DNA of 64,000 nt from Bacteroidales bacterium (GTDB taxonomy: Bacteria > Bacteroidota > Bacteroidia > Bacteroidales > VadinHA17), in the NCBI GenBank assembly GCA_017999895.1, contig JAGNKY010000006.1:62001-126000 (forward strand), given 5' to 3'. Numbering within the stretch: the stretch's first letter is position 1; the number at the start of each line of letters is the position of its first letter. Of the stretch, positions 25,697-34,679 are shown in pieces. Below the pieces are notes generated by a model. It made no database searches, was not told the DNA's origin, and saw only the letters and a program-made list of their open reading frames with translations. The position numbers were made by a program, and so were the translations under genes.

Positions 25697-28600
25697 ATGA
25701 AAAAAACAATCAGTATTGCCTGGTCCGGAGGACCGGGAAAATTTGTTCACCGGTTGCATAAACCTGTGAGGCTAATTGTTCTTTTTCTGTTTGTTGGCTT
25801 GATATCGGAGCAGGTTTATTCTTCCGGTCCGAATGACGACCAGCAACAGATAAGAATAACGGGAACGGTAACTGATTCTGAAACCGGAAATCCAATGCCT
25901 GGAGTTAACATCCAGGTAAAAGGAACCACTATTGGTACAATAACCGATGCTGATGGGAAATATTCCATTAATGTGACTGACAAGAATGCAATTCTTGTCT
26001 TTTCCTTTATCGGTTACACAACAAAAGAAGTTCCGGTTGCAGGCCAGACCGTAGTTGATATAACTATGTCACCAACGTTAACCGACCTTGATGAAGTAGT
26101 TGTGGTTGGATATTCGACGCAGAAAAAGGCAAATGTTATCGGTTCGGTAACATCTTTGCCCGGTACAACTATTCGTTCGATTCCTTCCCCAAATGTAGCA
26201 ACGGCACTTTCAGGCCGTTTACCAGGTTCCATTATTATTCAGTTGAATGATGAACCAGGGCAAAATACCACTCGTGTTCTTATTCGTGGCCGTAGCACCC
26301 TTGGCGGCAACAGGGCAGCGTATGCAGATCAAACAGCCCCGCTTGTTATAATTGATGGCGTTCCGGGCAGAAATATGAATGAGATCGATCCGAACGACAT
26401 CGAAACCCTATCTGTTCTGAAGGATGCTTCTGCAGCAATATACGGTGCACAGGCTGCAAATGGAGTAATCCTTATCACAACCAAGAAAGGAAGTGAAGGG
26501 AAACCCAGACTTAGCTATCAGTTTTACCAGGGTTTTATGACTCCGACACTTATTCCTGAAGTATGCGATGCAGCCGAATATGCAACCATGCTGTCGGAAT
26601 ATCAGATAGCAACTAAAAAAACCCGTACCTATAGCGACAGGGATATTGAACTATTCCGGTCAGGTGAAGACCCATGGGAGCACCCAAATACCAATTGGTA
26701 TAATGATCTGATTAAAGATTGGACCGGCACAATGCGCCATAATTTGTCAATTGATGGTGGTTTTAGAGGTATGACTTATTATCTTTCGGGAGGATACAAA
26801 AGCGATGATGCATTTTATAAAGAGTCGTCAACAAAGTACAAACAATATAATGTACGCGCCAAAGTTGACCTTCCGATTACCGACTGGCTTAAGGTAGGAA
26901 CAGAACTATCAGGATTCCAGATAAACAGGGTTTACCCTTACAAAAGTGCTGATGCTATTGTAGGACAGTCAACTCGTCTTGTTCCGACAACATGGTCGTA
27001 CTGGCCTAACGGCCTGCCTGGCCCCGATATCGAATACGGCGATAATCCTGTTGTAACATCAACTTTTGCCGGTGGGAAAGACGACCAGAATACTTATAGA
27101 GTATTAACTACTTTCAACGGTACAATAACTATCCCCTTTATAAAAGGTCTTTCTTTTAGTGCCAACTATAGTTATGACCTGACAAATTTTTACAGGAAAA
27201 GGTTCTTTAAACCATGGATACTCTATTATCCTAACTGGGCGGCAGCAACAAGAGATCCGAAAACAGGCTTTGTAATAGATATGCCTGTTATTCCCACTCC
27301 AAGAGGATTGTCTTATCCACAGAACACAGAAACTTATCAAAGGACTATTAACAACACAATTTTGTTGGGTGCCAATTATGCAAGAACCTTCGGTAACCAT
27401 AATATTTCCGTCTATGCGGGCTTCGAACAATATACAAATGACTATAATGACTTAGAGGGTTTCCGCAATTATTATATCTCCGACCTGATACAAACTATGA
27501 GTGCAGGCGGTGATCAGGACAAGAATACTACCGGTGGACGTTCGATATATGCTCGTAAATCATATATAGGTCGTGTAACCTATGACTATCTGGGCAAATA
27601 TCTTGCAGAGATAGTTTTCAGAGCCGACGGATCGCTTAAATTCCCTCCCGACCATCGCTGGGGCTATTTTCCCGGAGTCCTGCTCGGGTGGAGAGCTTCT
27701 GAAGAGGGCTTCTGGAAAGATAACATCTCGTTTATCAATTATTTCAAGCTGAAAGCTTCATACGGAGAAATGGGTATGGATCCTGGAAATCCTTTCCAGT
27801 ATATGAATTCGTTCTCCCTCTCTTCAGGGATGGTGTTCGGAACAGGCTCTTCAATTGAAACCTGCGTCGGACCCCCAACGGTGGCAAACCCAAATATCAC
27901 ATGGGAAAAGCAAAATACAAAAAATATAGGTTTTGAATCGAAGCTTTTCAGAGACCTTATACATCTTAATTTTGAATACTTCTATAACATAAGGAAAGAC
28001 ATACTTGCAACCAGAAATGCTTCAGTACCTAGTTTTACAGGTCTTTCACTGCCACAGGAAAACATTGCTCGGGTTGATAACAGAGGATTCGAAATTGAAG
28101 CTGGCGTACATAAAAACATAACCCCCGATTTGCGTATTGATTTAGGCGGCAACTTAAGTTACAACCATAATGAGGTTGTATTTATGGATGAACCTGCCAG
28201 ACCGGTTCCATGGCAAAAGCTGGAAGGCCATCCATATAATGCATGGCTGATGTACAGAGCAATAGGTATTTTCGAGGATAGTACTTTTACAGTAAATGGT
28301 GTTAAGAACTATCCGCATTGGACCGGTGCACGACCGGGCGACGTTATTTTTGAAGATGTGTCGGGTGACGGAAAAATTGACGGCAACGATCGTATTCTTG
28401 TTGATGAAGTTGATGTTCCTGAAACGTTTTATGGCATAAACCTCGATGCAACATGGAAGAACTTCAAACTTACTGTTCTTATTCAGGGGCAGGGCAAATT
28501 CTATAAGTTTAACCACTATGACGAAAGAAGAGGTGAGGCAGGCAACTACTTTAAATGGACTTACGATAACAGATGGACGCCAACAAACACAAAAACAAGT

Positions 28601-28891
28601 GTTGCCAGAGCATTCAATCGTAACGACTTATACTGGGCTCATGCAGTAAATATGAGCACTTACTGGCTCGATAATACAGCTTATTGCCGGCTTAAGAATG
28701 TTGTTCTAACGTATAGTATTCCTTCTTCAATATTGAAAGGATTAAGTATTTCACAAGCAAGTGTTTATTTTTCAGGCACCAACCTTGCATTACTTTATGC
28801 TGCAACAAAGAAGTTTGATCCTGAAATCAACGGACAGGGAGTTTATCCTCTTATGAAGACATTTGCTTTCGGTGCAAATATTACTTTCTGA
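25697..28891 (+). CDS. susC: SusC/RagA-family TonB-dependent outer-membrane transporter
   Basis: This 1064-residue protein carries a signal-like N-terminus (to about residue 45), a carboxypeptidase-D-type CNA_B domain (about 50-120: GTVTDSETGNPMPGVNIQV), a TonB-box-like DEVVVVGYSTQKK near 132-145, a plug (about 145-260), and a large barrel ending AFGANITF. SusC proteins import glycans bound by SusD. susD starts 28 bp downstream. No adjacent anti-sigma factor, hybrid two-component gene or SusR-type regulator was seen, so regulation is not evident from the neighbourhood. Confidence 0.96.
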   Translation: MKKTISIAWSGGPGKFVHRLHKPVRLIVLFLFVGLISEQVYSSGPNDDQQQIRITGTVTDSETGNPMPGVNIQVKGTTIGTITDADGKYSINVTDKNAILVFSFIGYTTKEVPVAGQTVVDITMSPTLTDLDEVVVVGYSTQKKANVIGSVTSLPGTTIRSIPSPNVATALSGRLPGSIIIQLNDEPGQNTTRVLIRGRSTLGGNRAAYADQTAPLVIIDGVPGRNMNEIDPNDIETLSVLKDASAAIYGAQAANGVILITTKKGSEGKPRLSYQFYQGFMTPTLIPEVCDAAEYATMLSEYQIATKKTRTYSDRDIELFRSGEDPWEHPNTNWYNDLIKDWTGTMRHNLSIDGGFRGMTYYLSGGYKSDDAFYKESSTKYKQYNVRAKVDLPITDWLKVGTELSGFQINRVYPYKSADAIVGQSTRLVPTTWSYWPNGLPGPDIEYGDNPVVTSTFAGGKDDQNTYRVLTTFNGTITIPFIKGLSFSANYSYDLTNFYRKRFFKPWILYYPNWAAATRDPKTGFVIDMPVIPTPRGLSYPQNTETYQRTINNTILLGANYARTFGNHNISVYAGFEQYTNDYNDLEGFRNYYISDLIQTMSAGGDQDKNTTGGRSIYARKSYIGRVTYDYLGKYLAEIVFRADGSLKFPPDHRWGYFPGVLLGWRASEEGFWKDNISFINYFKLKASYGEMGMDPGNPFQYMNSFSLSSGMVFGTGSSIETCVGPPTVANPNITWEKQNTKNIGFESKLFRDLIHLNFEYFYNIRKDILATRNASVPSFTGLSLPQENIARVDNRGFEIEAGVHKNITPDLRIDLGGNLSYNHNEVVFMDEPARPVPWQKLEGHPYNAWLMYRAIGIFEDSTFTVNGVKNYPHWTGARPGDVIFEDVSGDGKIDGNDRILVDEVDVPETFYGINLDATWKNFKLTVLIQGQGKFYKFNHYDERRGEAGNYFKWTYDNRWTPTNTKTSVARAFNRNDLYWAHAVNMSTYWLDNTAYCRLKNVVLTYSIPSSILKGLSISQASVYFSGTNLALLYAATKKFDPEINGQGVYPLMKTFAFGANITF

Positions 28892-28919
28892 TATGTTGAA
28901 AATTTTAAAATCTGAAGTC

Positions 28920-30800
28920 ATGAAAAAAGTAATCATTTATATAACCCCGATAGCATTATTGATGTTTCTTGCAACTTCCTGCTCCGATGTTCTTGATAAG
29001 GATCCTGTCAGTTCATTTAATGAACAGGTTGTTTTTTCCGACATCAATTTAGTAAAAGCTTATGTTGGGAAATGTTACGACAGAATGGGCGGTAATACCA
29101 ATACAGGAATTCTTGGATGCCGCGAAGACCTTTTGTCTTCTGCCACCGACCAGACTCTCTGCATACACCGTCCTGGAAATTACACTAATCTAAAAGGTAC
29201 ACTAAGCCCTGACCAGTTTGGATATTTTTCCAATACCGGTTATGCTGGTTTCCTTTACTGGGACAACCTTTATGCCAATATTCAGAACCTAAATTATATT
29301 CTTGACAATATTGATGCTGTCCCGACTAAAATCTCTACTGAAGAGGCTCTTAAAACGAGGCTTAAAGGAGAAGTTTATTTTATAAGAGCTTATATGTATG
29401 GACAGTTGTTGATGAATTATGGTGGAGCAGTTATAAGGACAACGCAGTTTAAGCTTGGCGAAGATTTTCTTTCTATCAATAGGTCAACCTTACAGGAGAC
29501 TCTCGATCAAGTTCTTTATGATGCAGACAAGGCTATCGAGCTTCTTCCGGCAACGATGGAGCAGGGACGTGCCACACGCGCTGCTGCTGCAGCAATCAAA
29601 TCAAGAGTGCTTCTCTTCTGTGCCAGCCCGCTTGTAAACGGCGGTTATGAAGCATCAAATCCACTCGTTTCATTCACAACAGGAACACAATCGCAGCGCT
29701 GGACTGCAGCAAGAGATGCTGCAAAAGCAATTATGGACGGCACTTACGGGACATTCTCACTCGTGGGCTCAACCGACGACCCTCCATCGCCTCTTACCCA
29801 GGATGATATTAAAGCCTATGCTGATAACTATTTCAATATATTCAATCAGAAGGGTAAATGGAATAGTGAAACTATCTGGGCTATTCAGTATCCTTTGACT
29901 GGAGGCAACGTAAATCGTGCTAATATCTGGTATGGACCCAACGGTTACCATAACTGGGGTAATAATGATCCTACAGAACCTGCCGTAAGGAAATATGAGA
30001 TGGCAGACGGAAGTCCGTTTGTTTGGGATATCGGACTTGGCGAAAATCTTCGTAAAGCAACAGCTGCAGAACTTACCGCAAATCCTTACCTCAATCCTTA
30101 TTACGGACGTGAACCACGCTTTTACGGTATTGTTCTGTATCACGGTGCGCCATGGCAGGAAAGGCCGAATGATGCCAAAGGATACGACCCATACAATATC
30201 GTACAAACAGGCCATTTCTACAACATGGACGGTACTGTAAAATCTTATGGAATCGACACGCGTCAGGGATTGATAGAAAACTGGAACGGAACCAAAACCG
30301 GTTATTACATTAAGAAGTTTATGGATCCTGCCTGCCAGGGCCAGTATTACTATAATACCAATCATTGGGTTGAATTTCGGTATGCCGAAATACTGCTTAA
30401 TTATGCAGAATCATGTATAGAACTCGGAGGTTCAGATTTGCCTCTCGGCATCGATGCTCTTAATATGGTGAGAAACCGTGCCGGGCTACCCGACCGCGAC
30501 CGTGGCGCTGACCAGATGCAGGCACGCGAATGGGTGCGCCATGAAAGATATATAGAGTTCTTTGCAGAAGGACATGAGTATTATGATATGCGGCGATGGA
30601 TGACTGCACCCAGTGTAATAGAGAATGTATCGCCAATGAAAATAAAAGAATACGTAAACGGCGATATGGAATGGTTCTATGATACTTCTGCAATAGAGGA
30701 CGCAAGATCATGGGCAAACAACAAATTCTACTGGCTGCCTATCTCACGAACTGAAATGAAAAAGTCACCACAGTTACAGCAGAATCCAGGATATGAATAG
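28920..30800 (+). CDS. susD: SusD/RagB-family glycan-binding lipoprotein
   Basis: This is a 626-residue lipoprotein. I chose the ATG at 28920 because it gives a lipoprotein signal MKKVIIYITPIALLMFLATSC with Cys21; an upstream start at 28863 would overlap susC. The SusD fold is shown by tetratricopeptide-like helices (for example YFIRAYMYGQLLMNYGGAV) and the C-terminal RHERYIEFFAEGHEYYDMRRW. It lids the SusC channel. The substrate cannot be read from the sequence. A strong terminator follows at 30832. Confidence 0.95.
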   Translation: MKKVIIYITPIALLMFLATSCSDVLDKDPVSSFNEQVVFSDINLVKAYVGKCYDRMGGNTNTGILGCREDLLSSATDQTLCIHRPGNYTNLKGTLSPDQFGYFSNTGYAGFLYWDNLYANIQNLNYILDNIDAVPTKISTEEALKTRLKGEVYFIRAYMYGQLLMNYGGAVIRTTQFKLGEDFLSINRSTLQETLDQVLYDADKAIELLPATMEQGRATRAAAAAIKSRVLLFCASPLVNGGYEASNPLVSFTTGTQSQRWTAARDAAKAIMDGTYGTFSLVGSTDDPPSPLTQDDIKAYADNYFNIFNQKGKWNSETIWAIQYPLTGGNVNRANIWYGPNGYHNWGNNDPTEPAVRKYEMADGSPFVWDIGLGENLRKATAAELTANPYLNPYYGREPRFYGIVLYHGAPWQERPNDAKGYDPYNIVQTGHFYNMDGTVKSYGIDTRQGLIENWNGTKTGYYIKKFMDPACQGQYYYNTNHWVEFRYAEILLNYAESCIELGGSDLPLGIDALNMVRNRAGLPDRDRGADQMQAREWVRHERYIEFFAEGHEYYDMRRWMTAPSVIENVSPMKIKEYVNGDMEWFYDTSAIEDARSWANNKFYWLPISRTEMKKSPQLQQNPGYE

Positions 30801-30831
30801 AATTTGTTCGCATTACTGTAAATAATTTGAG

Positions 30832-30863
30832 AGGCCGGTAAAGTGTACCGGCCTTTCTATTTT
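30832..30863 (+). terminator. rho-independent terminator of the susCD operon
   Basis: A perfect 9-bp stem (AGGCCGGTA at 30832-30840, TACCGGCCT at 30846-30854) closes a 5-base loop and is followed by TTCTATTTTA. It lies 31 bp after the susD stop. Confidence 0.85.
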
Positions 30864-30885
30864 ATCTTTATCATAGTATTCGAGT

Positions 30886-30907
30886 AAAAGGTTTGAATTA
30901 CTTGTAA
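30886..30907 (+). repeat. 22-bp direct repeat, left copy
   Basis: AAAAGGTTTGAATTACTTGT plus AA. It matches the sequence at 34394-34415 in 21 of 22 positions (A versus G at position 11). The two copies bracket the minus-strand gene pair at 31028-34305. Confidence 0.7.
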
Positions 30908-31027
30908 AATGTACTAACTCTCCCGATAAATCAGGACAATCTCTACTTCGCAAAGATCAGCTTCACTCATCGTTCCGCCAGGCGGTTTAGTGATAAGATT
31001 AAGGCGGTAAGTTTGTGTTTTTAAATT

Positions 31028-32800
31028 CTATTTATAGAAAATATAATACCAGAATGTATTGCCGAAGTCCTTTCTGAGAAATGGCTCAGCTTTTTTAGGA
31101 TCGGCACCTGACGCCTGAAAAATTTGTAAAAACTGTAAGTACTTCCTTTCAACAGAGGAGGATATTCTAAGGCCTCCGAGATCTGGCAGGTTCACATTTA
31201 GCAAAGTCCTCATGGCAACAGCAGCTTCTTCAATATGACGTGGAACACTGGTAAATCCATATTTTTCTATCTTAAACCATTCGTTAGCAATACCTCTGTA
31301 GTTTTTTTCGAGCATAAGCCATGCCACCCAATATTCCCATGCATTTCTGTTTTTATAAAGCGAATCGGTTGAAATTATCCTTTCAAGATTAACCTGTGGA
31401 TAATCGGAAATAACAAAAAAATCGCTATACGCAATCATTTTCTTTTTCGCACCTAACTGAGGATGATTTATTATAGCTTCGTCGTTGTAAAGAAGTTTTT
31501 CAAATTCGATTGCTGCTTTATGGTAAAAAATAGTTCTTTTGAGTAATTCGATATAGTTTTCAGCCAATTGATAATTGCCGTTTATCAATTCGCACTTTAT
31601 CATCATTTTCAATCCTTCAGGTGTATAACCCCTCATAACCATGTATTCGTATGCCCAGCGAAGAGCTTCGTTAATCATGCCGGTTGTAAAATAAAAATTC
31701 CCTCCATGTCTGAGTATTTCATTTTCAATTGTCCACTTTAGAAACAATGTGCTACCATCAGGGCTCTGAGGAAAAGTAAAAAGCATTTCATTGAGCCTGC
31801 CGGTTTCACACAATGCTATATTATTGAGATATAATGTTATGATATTTTTGGTTGGATATTTCGTATTATAATTTATAAGGTCGTCATATTTCCCATCATA
31901 AAAAAGTTTTTCGGCTTTGAAATATTTGTTTGACTTTTCGTCATATCTCAATAATAATGAAGCTGTTAAACCGAAAATAAGAAAAGCGATTCCGGTTATA
32001 TAAACGGTTTTTTGATTCAGAATAGAGTTGGAATTAATTGCGAATTTAACTCTGGAAATTAAAGGCATGGTACATATCAGGAGTACAAGAAAAACAAATA
32101 TTATATTATCGGTATTTGATATTCCGGGGGACCAGGGATATTCGAAAAGAGTATGATAAGAATTCCAGAAAATCAACTCTGCTGCAACATAAACTGTAGA
32201 AACTGCAACAAACACAGTTAAAATAATTTTTAACAGGTTCTTTTTAAATCCTGATTTAATAAGCCATGTACAATATATACCGTAAAATATCCATGCAAAC
32301 CCTCCATTTAAAAAATACCATAAAGGAAGAATTATTATTGGCCAGTAGCCCTTAGAATATCTGATTGTCAGATTGATAGCAATCAACTGAATCAATATTC
32401 CCAGGTTGTTATAAAGCATATAACTGTAATCGGCCTGCAAATAAAACATTAACAAGCCTGCGAGGAATGGGATTAAAAGATTTTCTTTAGCTGTGATTAA
32501 TTTTATAATAGCTGAGAGCTGAATTATGCTCAGTATAATTACTGTCGTGGCAATAAATGATCCGGCAACAGGATAATAATAGAATGCCGATAGGAATGCG
32601 GATAGATATTTCAGTAATGCCCCGGGTTGACTCAAGCAATCGAGCAAGTATTCGGATGAGAAAATGAAAAGAGAATACTTCTCCTGGTAAATAAAAATAT
32701 GGTCGGCATAAAAACAGAAAAAGACAAATACAAAAATAAAAAACAAGATGTAAGGAAGCCATTTCAAAAGCTGATTGAGGATATCTTTTTTATTGAGCAT
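31028..32800 (-). CDS. polytopic membrane protein with helical C-terminal domain (DUF6057-like)
   Basis: This 590-residue protein has about ten membrane helices in its first 320 residues and a soluble, helix-rich C-terminal half (about 325-590) that resembles repeated helical hairpins. The arrangement resembles DUF6057 proteins of Bacteroidota, but I assign that only tentatively. It is downstream of and 20 bp from the cytochrome-like propeller gene, suggesting a functional pair. No enzyme motif is visible. The helical C-terminus would face one side of the membrane and could dock partners (inference). Confidence 0.7.
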   Translation of the reverse strand: MLNKKDILNQLLKWLPYILFFIFVFVFFCFYADHIFIYQEKYSLFIFSSEYLLDCLSQPGALLKYLSAFLSAFYYYPVAGSFIATTVIILSIIQLSAIIKLITAKENLLIPFLAGLLMFYLQADYSYMLYNNLGILIQLIAINLTIRYSKGYWPIIILPLWYFLNGGFAWIFYGIYCTWLIKSGFKKNLLKIILTVFVAVSTVYVAAELIFWNSYHTLFEYPWSPGISNTDNIIFVFLVLLICTMPLISRVKFAINSNSILNQKTVYITGIAFLIFGLTASLLLRYDEKSNKYFKAEKLFYDGKYDDLINYNTKYPTKNIITLYLNNIALCETGRLNEMLFTFPQSPDGSTLFLKWTIENEILRHGGNFYFTTGMINEALRWAYEYMVMRGYTPEGLKMMIKCELINGNYQLAENYIELLKRTIFYHKAAIEFEKLLYNDEAIINHPQLGAKKKMIAYSDFFVISDYPQVNLERIISTDSLYKNRNAWEYWVAWLMLEKNYRGIANEWFKIEKYGFTSVPRHIEEAAVAMRTLLNVNLPDLGGLRISSSVERKYLQFLQIFQASGADPKKAEPFLRKDFGNTFWYYIFYK

Positions 32801-32820
32801 TACTTCTTATTTACATATAG

Positions 32821-34305
32821 TTATATCGAATCATTGGTGAACCATTTTGCGTTTATAGCTTCCTTTTTTGAAGCTCTTCTTATCTGGCCCGGAGTAAAAT
32901 CGAGCTTTAGAGTTGAGAATTCCGGGAGGTTGAAACTTCTCAAAAATGTTTTATCAGAAAGAGGATTTACTTGCGGCAATAAGAAAGCTTTTCCCGATTT
33001 TCCGTTTTCATCGAAATAGGCAATATAAGGGCGAGTAACTGATCCGTTTCCCCGCCTGCTTGCAAATACTATCCAGTGGCCGTTTGAGGAGAAGGAGTGA
33101 TAACTGTCGGTGAATTCACTGTTAAGGTCGAGACGTTCCATACTACCATCTTCCAGGTCAAATGCAAAGATATCGGCTTCTTTGTGCCATATCGGGAAAC
33201 AACCGTAATCGGCCATAGTTACAACTATGTATTTCCCATTGGGAGAGATGCGTGGAAAAGAAATGCTTCTGTCCTCTTTTGAGGCATCATAAATCATCTC
33301 CTCTCTTCCGAATGTTCTTTTATCCGGGTCGAAAGTCACTTTCCACAGATTATAGTGAATAGAACGATAATCGTATATTTCTCCTATTTGAGGCGCCCTG
33401 CAGAAATAAAGAGTTTTTCCGTCGGGCGACCATTCGGGATAAGTGTCCATAAAGCCACTGTCTCTGTTTAAAAAAACAGGTAACATTTCATTAGTATTTT
33501 TGTCATATAATACAAGTGACGATTCAAGGTCGCTGACTTCAACTTTTTTAGTATCCAGGGCATGAAATCTCTGGACAATCTTATTTGATGAGAAGGCTAC
33601 GAATCGGCCTGAAGGGTGCCAGCGTGGATAAACTGCACCATTTTTGAGTTCGGAAGGTTTTAAATTATGGTTTTCCAGCATTCCGTCAGATAAAAAATAA
33701 GTTCCTCCTCTTGAGCCTCTCATGTGAAAAAGAAAGTCGTCGGTACGGCCGTTATTGAACGAATGACAGTTAACACAATTTTCCTCAGCAACAGTATTCT
33801 TTATAATTACTCGGCTTGCAAAATCTGTTAAATCACGCTGGAGTATTTCAAGGTCCCTCCAGCTTTCATAGCCAGGATATATAACTCGATATGTAATGTA
33901 ACGATCGGCAGGTTCCGCTGCGATTCTGTTTTTTATAGGTTCGAAAACAACTTCTTCACCTGATTTTTCTTTTATTTTGACATTAATAAGAAATTCTTTT
34001 CCAACTCCGTATTGTAAAAAATGTTTCCATTTTCCTGAGGGGATTTTTATTATTTTGTTTCGGCTCGTTAGTTTGAAAAATGAATTACCTGCAATTGAAA
34101 AATCAACGTAATAAACAGAACCTTCCTCGTTGATAACAAAGTTTAAAGGTGCAATATCTGGAGGAATTATAATAGAGGTATAATCGGGTTCAATATGGGG
34201 TATCCTTCCTGGTTTTTTAACACTTATTTTATCATTTTCATGATTGCATCCATAGAATAATAATATAAGCGGCATTAATAATAAAACAGTGTATCTGAAA
34301 ATCAT
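32821..34305 (-). CDS. PD40 beta-propeller lipoprotein with one c-type haem motif
   Basis: This 494-residue protein has a lipoprotein-type signal with Cys20 (ILLFYGC). A small beta domain (about 40-150) is followed by the single haem motif CVNCH at 177-181. Several PD40/TolB-like blades follow, for example YPRWHPSGRFVAFSSNK, TYPEWSPDGKTLYFCR and SFPRISPNGKYIVVTM. It is therefore a likely periplasmic-facing cytochrome-linked propeller. It is the upstream gene of the minus-strand pair with the membrane protein at 31028. Confidence 0.8.
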   Translation of the reverse strand: MIFRYTVLLLMPLILLFYGCNHENDKISVKKPGRIPHIEPDYTSIIIPPDIAPLNFVINEEGSVYYVDFSIAGNSFFKLTSRNKIIKIPSGKWKHFLQYGVGKEFLINVKIKEKSGEEVVFEPIKNRIAAEPADRYITYRVIYPGYESWRDLEILQRDLTDFASRVIIKNTVAEENCVNCHSFNNGRTDDFLFHMRGSRGGTYFLSDGMLENHNLKPSELKNGAVYPRWHPSGRFVAFSSNKIVQRFHALDTKKVEVSDLESSLVLYDKNTNEMLPVFLNRDSGFMDTYPEWSPDGKTLYFCRAPQIGEIYDYRSIHYNLWKVTFDPDKRTFGREEMIYDASKEDRSISFPRISPNGKYIVVTMADYGCFPIWHKEADIFAFDLEDGSMERLDLNSEFTDSYHSFSSNGHWIVFASRRGNGSVTRPYIAYFDENGKSGKAFLLPQVNPLSDKTFLRSFNLPEFSTLKLDFTPGQIRRASKKEAINAKWFTNDSI

Positions 34306-34679
34306 ATTTGATATTTTACTATCTATATCTATGTTTTGTTTTGAATTAATCTTGAAAATAACATAAATATAAAAACATTAATAATGTCTGGGAAAAAGGT
34401 TTGGATTACTTGTAAGCATAAACTCAATTTGATTTTAAATTACTTTTAAATTTTTCAAATTTTATCGTGCAATACTGTAGATGTAAAATTATAAAACCTT
34501 AAGGATTAAATATAGGTTGGGATGAAAAAAAGCGGTGTTTTTCAATAAACAGAGAAAAAAACATTTTAAATGTTAAAATTTATTAATTTAATTGGTGAAG
34601 TTATTGAATTATTAATATTTTTACTTGTTAAAGAGAACTTAAAATCATAAACAAAAATTAATTACTAAATCCAACCAGC
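34306..34679. other. gene-free stretch upstream of the Gfo/Idh/MocA gene
   Basis: These 374 bases separate two divergent gene groups. They are AT-rich and contain the right copy of the 22-bp repeat (34394-34415). Promoters for both directions must lie here, but I found no exact TAnnTTTG box. Confidence 0.6.
34394..34415 (+). repeat. 22-bp direct repeat, right copy
   Basis: AAAAGGTTTGGATTACTTGT plus AA, differing in one base from the copy at 30886-30907. It lies in the divergent intergenic region, 89 bp upstream of the propeller lipoprotein start and 264 bp upstream of the oxidoreductase start. Confidence 0.7.
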
